64,000 nt of DNA from Pantoea sp. At-9b (lineage in GTDB: Bacteria > Pseudomonadota > Gammaproteobacteria > Enterobacterales > Enterobacteriaceae): assembly GCF_000175935.2 (NCBI RefSeq), contig NC_014837.1, forward strand, positions 3,162,001-3,226,000, given 5' to 3'. Below, one piece after another: positions 1-8,445 of this stretch. Every line of letters starts with the position of its first letter. Within the stretch, counting starts at the first letter, position 1. A program made the translations under genes and the position numbers. The notes below the pieces were generated by a model, which was given only the letters and a program-made list of their open reading frames with translations, was not told the origin of the DNA and made no database searches.

Positions 1-281
1 CGCACGACGCACTCCACCGGCACCATCTCCAGCTTTTTCACCAGCGCTTCGTTATCCGACAGCAGCGCTTCCATCTGGGTCGGAATGCCCGCTTCCTGCA
101 ATTTGGTCATGATGAAATGGTTGAACTTGTTGTTCACCATCCCTTTGCGATCAAACTGCTCGATTCGTGCACCGTCTCCTGCTGACGTATCGTTGCGGAA
201 TTCAAGTACCAGCAGATCCGGATTGTCGGTGCTGTATACGGTTTTCGCTTTACCGCGATACAACTCAGCTCGCTTTTGCAT
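1..281 (-). CDS. purC: Phosphoribosylaminoimidazole-succinocarboxamide synthase, N-terminal part
   Basis: SAICAR synthetase joins CAIR and aspartate in cytoplasmic purine synthesis. About 93 codons from the ATG at 281 are present; the rest runs off the left edge. The reverse-strand translation starts [17 protein letters not shown] and includes [17 protein letters not shown] and the [12 protein letters not shown] region that binds nucleotide, nearly identical to E. coli PurC. It lies downstream of bamC on the same strand, separated by a terminator and a PurR-type operator, so it is probably transcribed from its own purine-repressed promoter. Identification is secure; only completeness is limited. 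Confidence 0.97.
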   Translation of the reverse strand, partial: MQKRAELYRGKAKTVYSTDNPDLLVLEFRNDTSAGDGARIEQFDRKGMVNNKFNHFIMTKLQEAGIPTQMEALLSDNEALVKKLEMVPVECVV

Positions 282-345
282 CTTGTTAACTCCAAACATG
301 AAAGAACCCGTGTTCAACAGCGGTTACCCGCTGCACGGCGGCAAT

Positions 346-361
346 ACGCAATCGTTTACCT
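346..361 (-). promoter_or_regulatory. PurR operator upstream of purC
   Basis: The 16 bases ACGCAATCGTTTACCT fit the PurR consensus (ANGCAANCGNTTNCNT) at essentially all conserved positions. The site lies about 65 bp upstream of the purC start, where E. coli purC also carries a PurR site. Repression by PurR with hypoxanthine or guanine is inferred. Confidence 0.75.
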
Positions 362-388
362 CGCCGGGCGCTATTATGCCAAAATCTC

Positions 389-415
389 AAAAAAAAGGCC
401 GGATATTCTCCGGCC
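389..415 (-). terminator. Rho-independent terminator after bamC
   Basis: On the minus strand, a GGCCGGAGAATATCCGGCC hairpin is followed directly by eight T. It begins about 10 bp past the bamC stop and separates the dapA-bamC transcript from the purC promoter. Confidence 0.88.
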
Positions 416-424
416 TGAGGCAAT

Positions 425-1456
425 TTATTTGTTCAGTGCGCCCTGCATCACCGCCACCAGCGCATCATTCTGCGACTGGGTCAGCACGTGACCTTTAGGA
501 TCAATGAACTGCAGACTGCTGCGGTTATCGAGATCGCCGACCTGCAATTTGTAATCGCCGTTCGGTAAGCCCGGATCTTTGGCACCAATGTCATCCCACG
601 CGCCGCTACCCGGCTGCTTGTAGGTCACATTCAGGCTACCCTGCGAGCGGTTGCTGTCGGTCACTTCCATGCCCGCACGTTTCAGCGCCGCTGGCAGACG
701 CTGCCAGGTCAGGTTGAACGGTGAACGCAGAATCAACAGCGGCAGGCCCGTGTCATCAGCGCCGCTCTGGACGGCAATCTGTCCCACGCCACGTCCGGCT
801 GCGGCATCCTGAGCAGCGGTATCGATTTTATCCATACCGGTACTGATGTCGTTCAGCATCTGCGCGGTATAGCGCTGAGTCTGGACCGGAGAAGTCACCG
901 TTTTGCCTTGTTGTTGCAGTTCCAACAGACGAACCGTCAACACCTGCTGATAGCCCTGGTTCTGCACGCTGATCTGGTAACGGCCACGATACTGATTGTC
1001 TTCATCCGCACGGTTCCACTGCACCCAATCGGTGGTCAGCTGCTGTGCAGCATCATCACGCTGGGCGATCGGGAATTTGTACGACTGCACCACGTTGACC
1101 ACCTGAGACCAGATGGAACCACGGCTGCTTTCTACCGCCAGTACGCCGGTATTGCCGGTGAACTGCGCGCGCGTCCCGTTCATCAAAGCCAGCGGCTGGG
1201 CAGGAGGACGGATATCCAGCTCTTTACCCACCGCGCCTTTGGCAACGGCATGCGGTACATCGTAATCACCATTCTGCAAAGGCAGAATCATCCCCGCCGG
1301 GGCGTTTAAATCATGCAGTTCAGGCGCCTGCAGGTAAGATTCATCACCGCTGACCTGGCGCTTATAACGCTGATCGCTGGAACAAGCTGACAGCAGCATC
1401 AGGGTGGAAAGACCCACCACTGTGGCCAGCGTCGAGCGCTTAACTGAATAACTCAT
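425..1456 (-). CDS. bamC: Outer membrane assembly lipoprotein BamC
   Basis: BamC (NlpB) is an accessory lipoprotein of the BAM machine that folds beta-barrel proteins into the outer membrane. The 343-residue product has a lipoprotein signal with lipobox LSAC (Cys25), then the [14 protein letters not shown] segment of the unstructured N-terminal region that contacts BamD, and two helix-grip domains. Length matches E. coli BamC (344). It follows dapA with a 14-bp gap on the same strand, the conserved dapA-bamC arrangement, and ends at a strong terminator. Confidence 0.97.
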   Translation of the reverse strand: MSYSVKRSTLATVVGLSTLMLLSACSSDQRYKRQVSGDESYLQAPELHDLNAPAGMILPLQNGDYDVPHAVAKGAVGKELDIRPPAQPLALMNGTRAQFTGNTGVLAVESSRGSIWSQVVNVVQSYKFPIAQRDDAAQQLTTDWVQWNRADEDNQYRGRYQISVQNQGYQQVLTVRLLELQQQGKTVTSPVQTQRYTAQMLNDISTGMDKIDTAAQDAAAGRGVGQIAVQSGADDTGLPLLILRSPFNLTWQRLPAALKRAGMEVTDSNRSQGSLNVTYKQPGSGAWDDIGAKDPGLPNGDYKLQVGDLDNRSSLQFIDPKGHVLTQSQNDALVAVMQGALNK

Positions 1457-1470
1457 TGATTCTCCCTAAA

Positions 1471-2349
1471 TTATCGCAGACCCGCTTTGATCAATGCCTG
1501 CGCCGTTTTGCTCTGACCGGCTTCGGTCAGCGGCGTCATTGGCAAACGCAGCGTGTCATCCGCGATTAATCCTAGCTGTTTCGCGGCCCATTTCACCGGG
1601 ATAGGATTGGGTTCACAGAAAAGCGTCTGGTGCAGATGCATCAGACGCTGATTCAGGCGACGCGCTTCGGCGAAGTTGCCCTGCTGCGCCAGTGCGCACA
1701 GTTCAACCATCTCACGAGCCGCAATGTTGGCCGTGACCGAAATAACGCCTTTACCGCCCAGTTGCATGAAGTCCAGCGCCGTGCCGTCATCGCCACTCAC
1801 CAGAATGAATTCATCATCAACCAGCTCTTGGATCTGACTAACCCGCGATAAGTTCCCGGTTGCCTCTTTGATTCCGATAATATTTTTGATTTCGGCCAGA
1901 CGAGCAACGGTTTCCGGCAGCATGTCGCAGCCGGTACGTGAAGGCACGTTATACAGCATCTGTGGCAGATCGGTGCTTTCAGCAATCGCTTTGAAGTGCT
2001 GGAACAACCCTTCCTGCGTCGGACGGTTGTAATACGGGGTCACGGTCAGGCAACCCACCACACCGGTGCCGGTAAAGCGTTTGGTGAGGGAGATCCCTTC
2101 AGCGGTGGCATTCGCGCCGGTTCCGGCAATCACCGGAATACGGCCATCGGCCAGTTCGAGGGTCATCATCACCACATCGCCATGCTCTTCATGGCTGAGG
2201 GTGGCAGATTCGCCGGTGGTGCCAACAGAAACAATCGCCGCGGTGCCGCTGGCGACATGATAATCAATCAGTTTTTTCAAACTCGCGCGGCAGACATTGC
2301 CTTTGTCATTCATTGGCGTAACGAGCGCAACAATACTTCCGGTGAACAT
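1471..2349 (-). CDS. dapA: 4-hydroxy-tetrahydrodipicolinate synthase
   Basis: DapA condenses pyruvate and aspartate semialdehyde, the first committed step to diaminopimelate and lysine. The 292-residue length equals E. coli DapA when the start is put at the ATG at 2349 ([13 protein letters not shown]). An in-frame upstream ATG at 2367 is less likely because a GAGG ribosome site lies just before 2349. Visible motifs are GTTGES for substrate binding, the Tyr of YNVPSRTG, and the Schiff-base Lys161 in IGIKEATGN. It is co-transcribed with bamC downstream and divergent from gcvR. Confidence 0.98.
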   Translation of the reverse strand: MFTGSIVALVTPMNDKGNVCRASLKKLIDYHVASGTAAIVSVGTTGESATLSHEEHGDVVMMTLELADGRIPVIAGTGANATAEGISLTKRFTGTGVVGCLTVTPYYNRPTQEGLFQHFKAIAESTDLPQMLYNVPSRTGCDMLPETVARLAEIKNIIGIKEATGNLSRVSQIQELVDDEFILVSGDDGTALDFMQLGGKGVISVTANIAAREMVELCALAQQGNFAEARRLNQRLMHLHQTLFCEPNPIPVKWAAKQLGLIADDTLRLPMTPLTEAGQSKTAQALIKAGLR

Positions 2350-2492
2350 GGGCGATCCCCTCGACAAACAAGTGCTTCATGGTACGTTTTACGCCGAGGG
2401 AAAAGCAAGCGAGCCAAGCCATTCCCGCGCTTGTCAGCAGTTTTTTTTATGTTTACCTTATGGTTATTAGCGAACACACAGGAAATGTCATT

Positions 2493-3047
2493 TTGTCGCA
2501 GCCACAGCCTCACCATCTGGTGATCACCGCATTGGGCGTTGATCGTCCGGGTATCGTGAATACCATCACCCGCCATGTCAGCAGCTGCGGCTGCAACATT
2601 GAAGACAGCCGTCTGGCGATGTTGGGTGATGAATTCACCTTTATTATGCTGCTCTCCGGAAGCTGGAATGCCATTACCCTGATTGAATCTACCCTGCCGA
2701 TGAAAGGGGCCGAGCTGGAGTTGTTGATCGTGATGAAGCGTACCAACGCACGCGTCACGCCGCCGATGCCCGCTACCGTCTGGGTTCAGGTTGAAGTCCC
2801 GGATTCTCCCCATATCATCGAGCGGTTCACCGATTTGTTCGACAAACATCAAATGAATATCGCCGAGCTGGTTTCGCGCATTCAACCGGCGCAGGATGGC
2901 GTACCGCCTACGCTGTATATTCAGATGACGGCGCACAGCGCAGAAGATACCCGTATCGAACCGGCGTTTAATCAACTGTGTCAGGAACTGCACGCCCAGG
3001 GTACGATTCGTTTATATAGCGTGGCGGATGATGCCGTACCACACTGA
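2493..3047 (+). CDS. gcvR: Glycine cleavage system transcriptional repressor
   Basis: GcvR is a cytoplasmic protein with two ACT domains that binds glycine and antagonises GcvA at the gcvTHP operon. The translation matches E. coli GcvR closely (LVITALGVDRPGIVNTITRH, then EFTFIMLLSGSWNAITLIE), with ACT domains at roughly residues 10-80 and 95-170. I prefer the TTG start at 2493: an AGGA ribosome site lies 9 bases upstream, and the 184-residue product fits the roughly 190-residue family. The in-frame ATG at 2460 lacks a ribosome site and adds 11 unmatched residues. It diverges from dapA and precedes bcp. Confidence 0.9.
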   Translation: MSQPQPHHLVITALGVDRPGIVNTITRHVSSCGCNIEDSRLAMLGDEFTFIMLLSGSWNAITLIESTLPMKGAELELLIVMKRTNARVTPPMPATVWVQVEVPDSPHIIERFTDLFDKHQMNIAELVSRIQPAQDGVPPTLYIQMTAHSAEDTRIEPAFNQLCQELHAQGTIRLYSVADDAVPH

Positions 3048-3057
3048 TGCGACCTCC

Positions 3058-3114
3058 GGGTTATTTCGTCACACACTCTGTCCAGATTGGGCAAACAGTG
3101 TGCGGAAATAACCC
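3058..3114. repeat. Long imperfect inverted repeat between gcvR and bcp
   Basis: The arms GGGTTATTTC (3058-3067) and GAAATAACCC (3105-3114) are perfectly complementary. Inner arms CACACT (3072-3077) and AGTGTG (3097-3102) extend the cruciform. No T-run follows on either strand. It lies 10 bp past the gcvR stop and could act as an mRNA 3' stabiliser or weak terminator; function is inferred. Confidence 0.6.
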
Positions 3115-3192
3115 TGACGGTAAACTCCACCTGGCACTTTTGGTCCTGATGGTGTATTACCCACAGCATGAAGAAAAAAATGGAGAGTTGTG

Positions 3193-3660
3193 ATGAATCC
3201 ACTGAAAGCCGGTGATACCGCACCGAAATTTAGCTTGCCCGATCAGGATGGCGAACAAGTAAATTTGGCCGACTTCCAGGGACAGCGCGTTCTGGTCTAT
3301 TTCTACCCGAAAGCCATGACGCCGGGCTGCACCGTACAGGCCTGCGGCCTGCGCGACAACATGGATGAATTGAAAAAAGTCGGCGTGGAGGTGCTGGGCA
3401 TCAGCACTGACAAACCGGAAAAACTATCGCGTTTTGCCGAAAAAGAGCTGCTTAACTTTACGCTGCTGTCTGATGAAGACCATCAGGTATGCGAACAGTT
3501 TGGTGTCTGGGGGGAGAAATCCTTTATGGGCAAAACCTACGACGGCATTCACCGTATCAGTTTCCTGATTGATGGTGATGGCAAGGTGGAAAAGGTGTTC
3601 GACGACTTCAAGACGTCTAACCACCATGACATCGTGCTGGACTATCTCCAGTCAGCCTGA
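3193..3660 (+). CDS. bcp: Thiol peroxidase Bcp (peroxiredoxin Q family)
   Basis: Bcp is a thioredoxin-dependent peroxiredoxin that reduces hydrogen peroxide and organic hydroperoxides in the cytoplasm. The 155-residue protein has the motif PKAMTPGCTVQACGLRD, with peroxidatic Cys46 and resolving Cys51, as in E. coli Bcp. I chose the ATG at 3193; an adjacent in-frame GTG at 3190 would add one residue. GGAGAG upstream serves as the ribosome site. A hairpin and T-run immediately downstream end the transcript and meet the convergent perM. Confidence 0.97.
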   Translation: MNPLKAGDTAPKFSLPDQDGEQVNLADFQGQRVLVYFYPKAMTPGCTVQACGLRDNMDELKKVGVEVLGISTDKPEKLSRFAEKELLNFTLLSDEDHQVCEQFGVWGEKSFMGKTYDGIHRISFLIDGDGKVEKVFDDFKTSNHHDIVLDYLQSA

Positions 3661-3664
3661 TAGC

Positions 3665-3692
3665 AACGGGTGCGTTACGCACCCGTTTTTTT
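3665..3692 (+). terminator. Rho-independent terminator after bcp
   Basis: AACGGGTGCG and CGCACCCGTT form a 10-bp stem around a 3-base loop, followed by a T-run. It sits 4 bp past the bcp stop and abuts the stop codon of the convergent perM. Confidence 0.9.
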
Positions 3693-4750
3693 TAGTTCAC
3701 GATGGTCTCTTCCGGCCAAGCGCGTACCACCGCTTTTATTAAGGTGGCAAGCGGGATGGCGAAAAACACCCCCCAGAAGCCCCATAACCCACCGAAAATC
3801 ACCACCGACAGAATGATCACCAGCGGATGCAGGTTGACGGCTTCCGAGAACAGAATAGGCACCAGTATGTTACCATCCAGCCCCTGCACCACCAGATACA
3901 CCACAAACATGGTCCAGAAATCGCTGCCCAGTCCCCACTGGAACAGACCGACACCGATCACCGGGATGGTCACCAGCATCGCGCCGATGTAAGGGATCAG
4001 CACCGATACCCCAACCAGCACCGCCAGCAGCAGCGCGTAGTTCAGGCCGAGCAGCAGAAACGCCAGCCAACTCACCACGCCCACCGCCACCATTTCCAGC
4101 ACTTTGCCGCGAATATAGTTGGTGATTTGCTGGTTCATCTCCTGCCACACCACGCCCGCCAGGCCACGGTTGCGCGGCAAGACGCGACGCACCGCATTCA
4201 GCATCTGCTCTTTATCCTTCAGCAGGAAAAACACCATTAGCGGCACCAGCACCAGATAAATCATCAACGTCATCAGTCCGACCAGCGACGCCAGTGAATA
4301 TTTCACCAGCGATTCGCCCAGTCCGGTCAGGCGGCTACGCAGGTTTTCGACCACGATATCAATGATGCCCGCATCCACCAGTGCCGGGTAACGTTTCGGC
4401 AGCCCGGCGGCAAACAGGTAAAGTTTGTTGAGCATGTTGGGGAGATCGCGGGTGAGGTTGATACCCTGCTGCCACGCCACCGGTGCGACAATCAGCACCA
4501 TCACCAGCACAATACCGCCGAACAGCACCAGCACGATGCTGGAGGCCCAAGTGCGGCTACATCCCACCCGTTCTAAGCGGACAGTGGGCCACTCCAGCAG
4601 GTAGGCCAGCACCACCGCCACCAGCAGCGGGGCCAGCAAGCCACTAAAGAAGAAGAGGATAAGAAACGCCGCCAGCAAAATCGCCACCAGGCCAATTGCC
4701 TGGGGATCGCTAAAACGACGCCTGTACCATTGAATGAGCAGAGCCAGCAT
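3692..4750 (-). CDS. perM: AI-2E family permease PerM
   Basis: PerM (YfgO) belongs to the AI-2E/UPF0118 family of polytopic inner-membrane proteins. Some relatives export autoinducer-2 or exchange sodium and protons, but the substrate of PerM itself is uncertain. The 352-residue length matches E. coli (353). Hydrophobic segments lie near residues 18-55, 68-95, 150-180 and 210-330, with family residues in LIPYIGAMLVTIP and VQGLDGNILVPILFSEAVNLHPL. It sits in the conserved position next to bcp, convergent with it. Confidence 0.93.
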   Translation of the reverse strand: MLALLIQWYRRRFSDPQAIGLVAILLAAFLILFFFSGLLAPLLVAVVLAYLLEWPTVRLERVGCSRTWASSIVLVLFGGIVLVMVLIVAPVAWQQGINLTRDLPNMLNKLYLFAAGLPKRYPALVDAGIIDIVVENLRSRLTGLGESLVKYSLASLVGLMTLMIYLVLVPLMVFFLLKDKEQMLNAVRRVLPRNRGLAGVVWQEMNQQITNYIRGKVLEMVAVGVVSWLAFLLLGLNYALLLAVLVGVSVLIPYIGAMLVTIPVIGVGLFQWGLGSDFWTMFVVYLVVQGLDGNILVPILFSEAVNLHPLVIILSVVIFGGLWGFWGVFFAIPLATLIKAVVRAWPEETIVN

Positions 4751-4765
4751 ACCTTTCCTTTCCCG

Positions 4766-4836
4766 TAGCGGCGCGATTTATCGCGCAAACCCGTGCACTA
4801 TACGGGAAAAATCTGCGCGATAAATCGCGCCGCTAC
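4766..4836. repeat. GCGCGATTTATCGCGC inverted-repeat pair, copy 1
   Basis: A palindromic unit starting GTAGCGGCGCGATTTATCGC is followed about 30 bp later by its inverted copy ending GCGCGATAAATCGCGCCGCTAC. It fills the space between perM and the diguanylate cyclase gene. The same structure recurs at 20703-20768 and 49199-49269, with single units at 34264-34295 and 44955-44974. It looks like a REP/BIME-type extragenic palindrome. Confidence 0.85.
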
Positions 4837-4853
4837 GAATCCTTAATATCTGT

Positions 4854-6446
4854 TTAACGTGTGATACTGCTGACCAGGGCATCCTGCCCGGCCTGCATCA
4901 CACAATTTCGTCCGGCATTTTTTGCCTGATACAAGGCCGCATCGGCCTGCTTCAGGCTCTGCTCCTGCGTGCCCTTTTCCGGCTGCCACAAAGCGATGCC
5001 CACCGAAATGGTGATATTGCCCACCTTATCGATCCAGTTGTCAGCAATATTTTTCCGCAAGCGCTCAGCAAGGTGCCGGGCCTCTTCGGCGGGGGTGCCT
5101 GGCAACAACATCAGAAACTCTTCACCGCCATTACGGCAGACCACGTCGGTCTGGCGGGCACTGTTACGCAGCGCCTGCGCCACCTTTTTGATCACCTCGT
5201 CACCCACATCATGACCAAAGTTGTCATTGACCCGCTTGAAGTGATCGATATCCAGCGCCAGCACCGCAAAGGGTTGGCGCATGGCGTGGAAATAATCCAG
5301 CACCGCGCCGAGACCGCGTCGGTTGAGCAAATTCGTCATGGGGTCGGTCTGGACTTCGGATTTCAGTCGGCCAATTTTATCCTGGACCAGACCGATGCCT
5401 GTCAGCATCGCGCGTTTAACCTGTGCGGCTTCAAAGTACCAGGCGCGGATACCATTGATTTCACCCGAGACACTTTGGGTATCCATCTGGCTGGCCTTAC
5501 GCGCCAACTGCCACAAGGGTAAAGCAATCAGACGCGAAAGGATGATTGCGGCCAGCAAGGTTAACAGCGCAAAGGGCACCGAATTTTTCAGCACCTTCAG
5601 CAACAAACCGGAGAGCGGTGCCAGCGTCACATCCGTCGGTTTCAGTGCCACCACCATCCAACCGGTAGTGGGGACAATCGCGTAACCCGCCAGCTTCTCT
5701 ACCCCTTCTTCGCGAGTTTCAAGGGAGCCATTGGTCTGCTCCCCGCGCTGACGATCGCTGATAATGCCTGGCACGCTTTTGCCAATCAACTGACTGTTCT
5801 GGTGATACAGCACCTGGTTGTTGCGATCCAGTACGTAAACATGGGTACCATCGCGGTAGTACTGCTCACCCAACAAGGCATTTAAAATACTTTTCTTTTT
5901 CAGATAGATAGTGCCGCCAACATAGCCAAGATAACGTCCTTCTTTGCTCCAGATCGGCCAGGAGACGAAGACGATCAGGTTATTGGCCGCCGAAAGCGTC
6001 GGTTTGCTCACCATCGGCTGGCGCCTTGCCAGCGCTTCACGGGATGCCTGGCTGGTCAGCTGCATGCCCTTCAGCATCAGGGATTCCGGTGAAATGGCTT
6101 TCACAATACCGTCGCTATTCACCACCGCCACCGAGTTGAAGCTGCTGGTCTGCTCGCGCAGGCGGTTCACCTCTTCCTGCGCCAGATCGTTATTATCGAA
6201 ATCTTTGCCCAGTTGGGTCGCGCTGTAGTGCAGCTGCGATTCAGCCAGTTGAAAGAAGACTTCGGTGGTGGAGGCCAGCTTGGTGGCATAGGCGCGATTG
6301 GCTTCGAGGGTGCTTTCGATCAGGACCATGCGTTGCACGCGCCATGTTGCATACAGGGCATTAGCAAGCGTGATAACAATACTGGTGATCGCCAGCAGCA
6401 TGATTAGCGTGCGCAGATCAGTTTTAGGCCAGATGCGCGTTAACAT
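4854..6446 (-). CDS. Membrane diguanylate cyclase with periplasmic sensor
   Basis: This 530-residue protein should make cyclic di-GMP from two GTP. An N-terminal transmembrane helix (about residues 14-35) is followed by a periplasmic Cache-like sensor region (about 40-300), a second transmembrane segment (about 315-335), and a C-terminal GGDEF domain. The active-site motif is GGEEF at 440-444. RQTD, five residues before it, is a complete RxxD inhibitory I-site, so product feedback inhibition is expected. The start at 6446 (MLTRIWPKTDL) just precedes the first membrane helix; a longer frame to 6590 looks non-coding. The sensed ligand is unknown. Confidence 0.88.
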   Translation of the reverse strand: MLTRIWPKTDLRTLIMLLAITSIVITLANALYATWRVQRMVLIESTLEANRAYATKLASTTEVFFQLAESQLHYSATQLGKDFDNNDLAQEEVNRLREQTSSFNSVAVVNSDGIVKAISPESLMLKGMQLTSQASREALARRQPMVSKPTLSAANNLIVFVSWPIWSKEGRYLGYVGGTIYLKKKSILNALLGEQYYRDGTHVYVLDRNNQVLYHQNSQLIGKSVPGIISDRQRGEQTNGSLETREEGVEKLAGYAIVPTTGWMVVALKPTDVTLAPLSGLLLKVLKNSVPFALLTLLAAIILSRLIALPLWQLARKASQMDTQSVSGEINGIRAWYFEAAQVKRAMLTGIGLVQDKIGRLKSEVQTDPMTNLLNRRGLGAVLDYFHAMRQPFAVLALDIDHFKRVNDNFGHDVGDEVIKKVAQALRNSARQTDVVCRNGGEEFLMLLPGTPAEEARHLAERLRKNIADNWIDKVGNITISVGIALWQPEKGTQEQSLKQADAALYQAKNAGRNCVMQAGQDALVSSITR

Positions 6447-6614
6447 GGCGCACCCGCCATCAGGAGTCTGTTCATCATTGGTGTGCCTGGCAGTCTTGTT
6501 ATTGTTGGACGTACTTACCCTGGTGAGGTAACGGAAGATTGTACACCCACAACCCAATTTGAGCACTAAGCATCCTGCCGACACAGCCATTCTTTTGCTT
6601 TTATCTGGTGCTAA

Positions 6615-7433
6615 TTAGTCAATTAATCCGTTTATGTCGTAAAAAGGAAACGGACCGGGATAATCACCAATCGCGCACAAATGGGTCGTCATCCCCTGCT
6701 GCGGATGCCAGCGATGCAGTAAAAAACCGGGGGGTTCGAGGACAAAATTGGCCGGGCCATGTTGCGACAAATCAAACGCGACCTGATGTGACACCCCCGG
6801 TGCCGTACAGGCCAGCGTACCGGCAAAACGCGCCTGAATGGAGCGATGCAAATGGCCACTCAATACCCGTTCCACCTGCGGATACTGGCTGATCACCGCT
6901 GCCAGCGCCTCAGGATTGCGCAGCGGCTGCCGGTCCATATGGCCGATGCCGGTCATAAAAGGTGGATGATGCAGCATCACCAACGCGGGCGTATGCGGTG
7001 CCTGCTTAAGTTTTTCATCCAGCCACTGCAATTGCGCTTCATCGACATAACCCCACGGCTGCTGCGGCACGCTGGAATCCAACGCCAGCAAATTTACTCC
7101 TTTGACGTGCTGCTGCCAGTGGAGGGTTTCGCCCTGTTGCAGATAGCGATGCTCAGGAAACGCGTCACGCAACGCCTGGCGATCATCATGGTTACCCGGC
7201 ATGAGCAGGTATGGCAGCTGTAACTCTGCCAGCGCCTGACGCAGAGTTTGATACTCTTCCGCCAGGCCGAAATCGACCAAATCACCGGTGATCACCACCA
7301 CATCCGGGCGCGGCTGCAACCGGTTGAGCGTCTCAATCACCCGCAACAGCGCGGCCTGGGTGTCGACTTTTTTATAGGAGAGGCGACCCTGCGCCTTAAT
7401 ATGTAAATCGCTGATTTGCGCAATCAGCGTCAT
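6615..7433 (-). CDS. Calcineurin-like metallophosphoesterase, last gene of ABC operon
   Basis: This 272-residue protein has the full set of binuclear metal motifs: DLH near residues 9-11, GDLVD, GNHDD, LHHPP and GHLH. The pattern is that of the class III cyclic-nucleotide/GpdQ/CpdA phosphodiesterases. It starts 22 bp after the ABC ATPase stop and is the terminal gene of the LacI-ABC operon, suggesting that it cleaves the imported compound or a derivative, probably a phosphodiester. The ATG at 7433 (MTLIAQISDLHIK) fits the family; an upstream frame start at 7484 would overlap the ATPase gene. It resembles CpdA, but its context differs from E. coli cpdA, so I give no symbol. Confidence 0.87.
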   Translation of the reverse strand: MTLIAQISDLHIKAQGRLSYKKVDTQAALLRVIETLNRLQPRPDVVVITGDLVDFGLAEEYQTLRQALAELQLPYLLMPGNHDDRQALRDAFPEHRYLQQGETLHWQQHVKGVNLLALDSSVPQQPWGYVDEAQLQWLDEKLKQAPHTPALVMLHHPPFMTGIGHMDRQPLRNPEALAAVISQYPQVERVLSGHLHRSIQARFAGTLACTAPGVSHQVAFDLSQHGPANFVLEPPGFLLHRWHPQQGMTTHLCAIGDYPGPFPFYDINGLID

Positions 7434-7455
7434 GGCTTCAGACAATCTTCGTTCC

Positions 7456-8445
7456 TCAGGAAGCAGAAAAATGGAGGGCGGCATCCTGCGCCAGCGACCA
7501 GCTCACCGGTTGTCCGGCATGCCAGGCTTCACGCGCATGACGATCCACCTGGATCGGTGCGGCAAGGCCGATATCAATCATCAGCCGCTGAGACGCGCCG
7601 AGAAAGGTACTGGCAACAACAAACCCCTGTCGGGAATAGCGTTGATCACTGGCGAGCAGCACATCTTCCGGGCGACAGAAACGTTGCGGGTTGCCGCGGG
7701 CATCCACATCAACGCAGTTAATCGCACCAACAAAATCGGCGACAAATTTTGAGGCCGGATGTTGATAAATGCGTTGTGGCGTATCGATTTGCACCAACCG
7801 CCCGTGCTCCATCACAGCAATGCGGTCACCGAGTGCCATCGCTTCTTGCTGGTCGTGCGTCACGTACACCGCAGTGATCGCCAGCTGTTTTAGCAATGCG
7901 CCAATCTCCAGCCGTAAACGGTCGCGCAGGCGCGCATCCAGTGCCGCCAGCGGCTCATCAAACAACAAGACTTTAGGGCGTGCTGCCAGCGCGCGCGCCA
8001 GGGCCACACGCTGTTTCTGTCCACCGGAGAGTTTGTCGATGCTACGCTGCGCCAACGCGCTGAGATCCACCAGCGCCAGCATCTCCTGTACCCGCGCCTC
8101 ACGTTCGGCACGCGGTACGCCCTGCACTTTCAGGCCATAGGCGACGTTGTCAGCCACGTTGAGATTGGGAAACAGCGCGTAGTTCTGGAACACCATGCCA
8201 ACATTACGTTTCTCAATCGGTAACTCGGTGACGTTGCGCCCGTCAAACCACACTTCACCACCGGCATCACAGCGTTCCAGCCCACTGATGATACGCAACG
8301 TGGTGGTTTTACCGCAGCCCGAGGGGCCGAGCAGCACCAGGGTTTCCCCGGCATTAACCGTCAGGTCCAGCGGGTGCAGCGCCAGGTGATGATGAAAACG
8401 ACGCGAGCAATTGTGAAGCCGAACAGTGACTGGGGCGTTATTCAT
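7456..8445 (-). CDS. ABC transporter ATP-binding protein (MalK/PotA type)
   Basis: This is the 329-residue cytoplasmic ATPase of the importer. It has Walker A GPSGCGKTT, a Q-loop in GMVFQNYALFPN, signature LSGGQKQR, Walker B VLLFDEP, and the H-loop in VYVTHDQQEA. A C-terminal TOBE-like region follows from about residue 240. The ATG at 8445 overlaps the upstream permease stop as ATGA, which decides the start against the in-frame ATG at 8487. This family serves iron, phosphonate, spermidine and sugar-phosphate importers; the substrate cannot be read from the ATPase. Confidence 0.93.
   Translation of the reverse strand: MNNAPVTVRLHNCSRRFHHHLALHPLDLTVNAGETLVLLGPSGCGKTTTLRIISGLERCDAGGEVWFDGRNVTELPIEKRNVGMVFQNYALFPNLNVADNVAYGLKVQGVPRAEREARVQEMLALVDLSALAQRSIDKLSGGQKQRVALARALAARPKVLLFDEPLAALDARLRDRLRLEIGALLKQLAITAVYVTHDQQEAMALGDRIAVMEHGRLVQIDTPQRIYQHPASKFVADFVGAINCVDVDARGNPQRFCRPEDVLLASDQRYSRQGFVVASTFLGASQRLMIDIGLAAPIQVDRHAREAWHAGQPVSWSLAQDAALHFSAS

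Noticed and set aside
85..498. 137-codon plus-strand frame opposite purC and bamC ends
   Set aside because: It crosses a terminator and operator and is antisense to two known genes.
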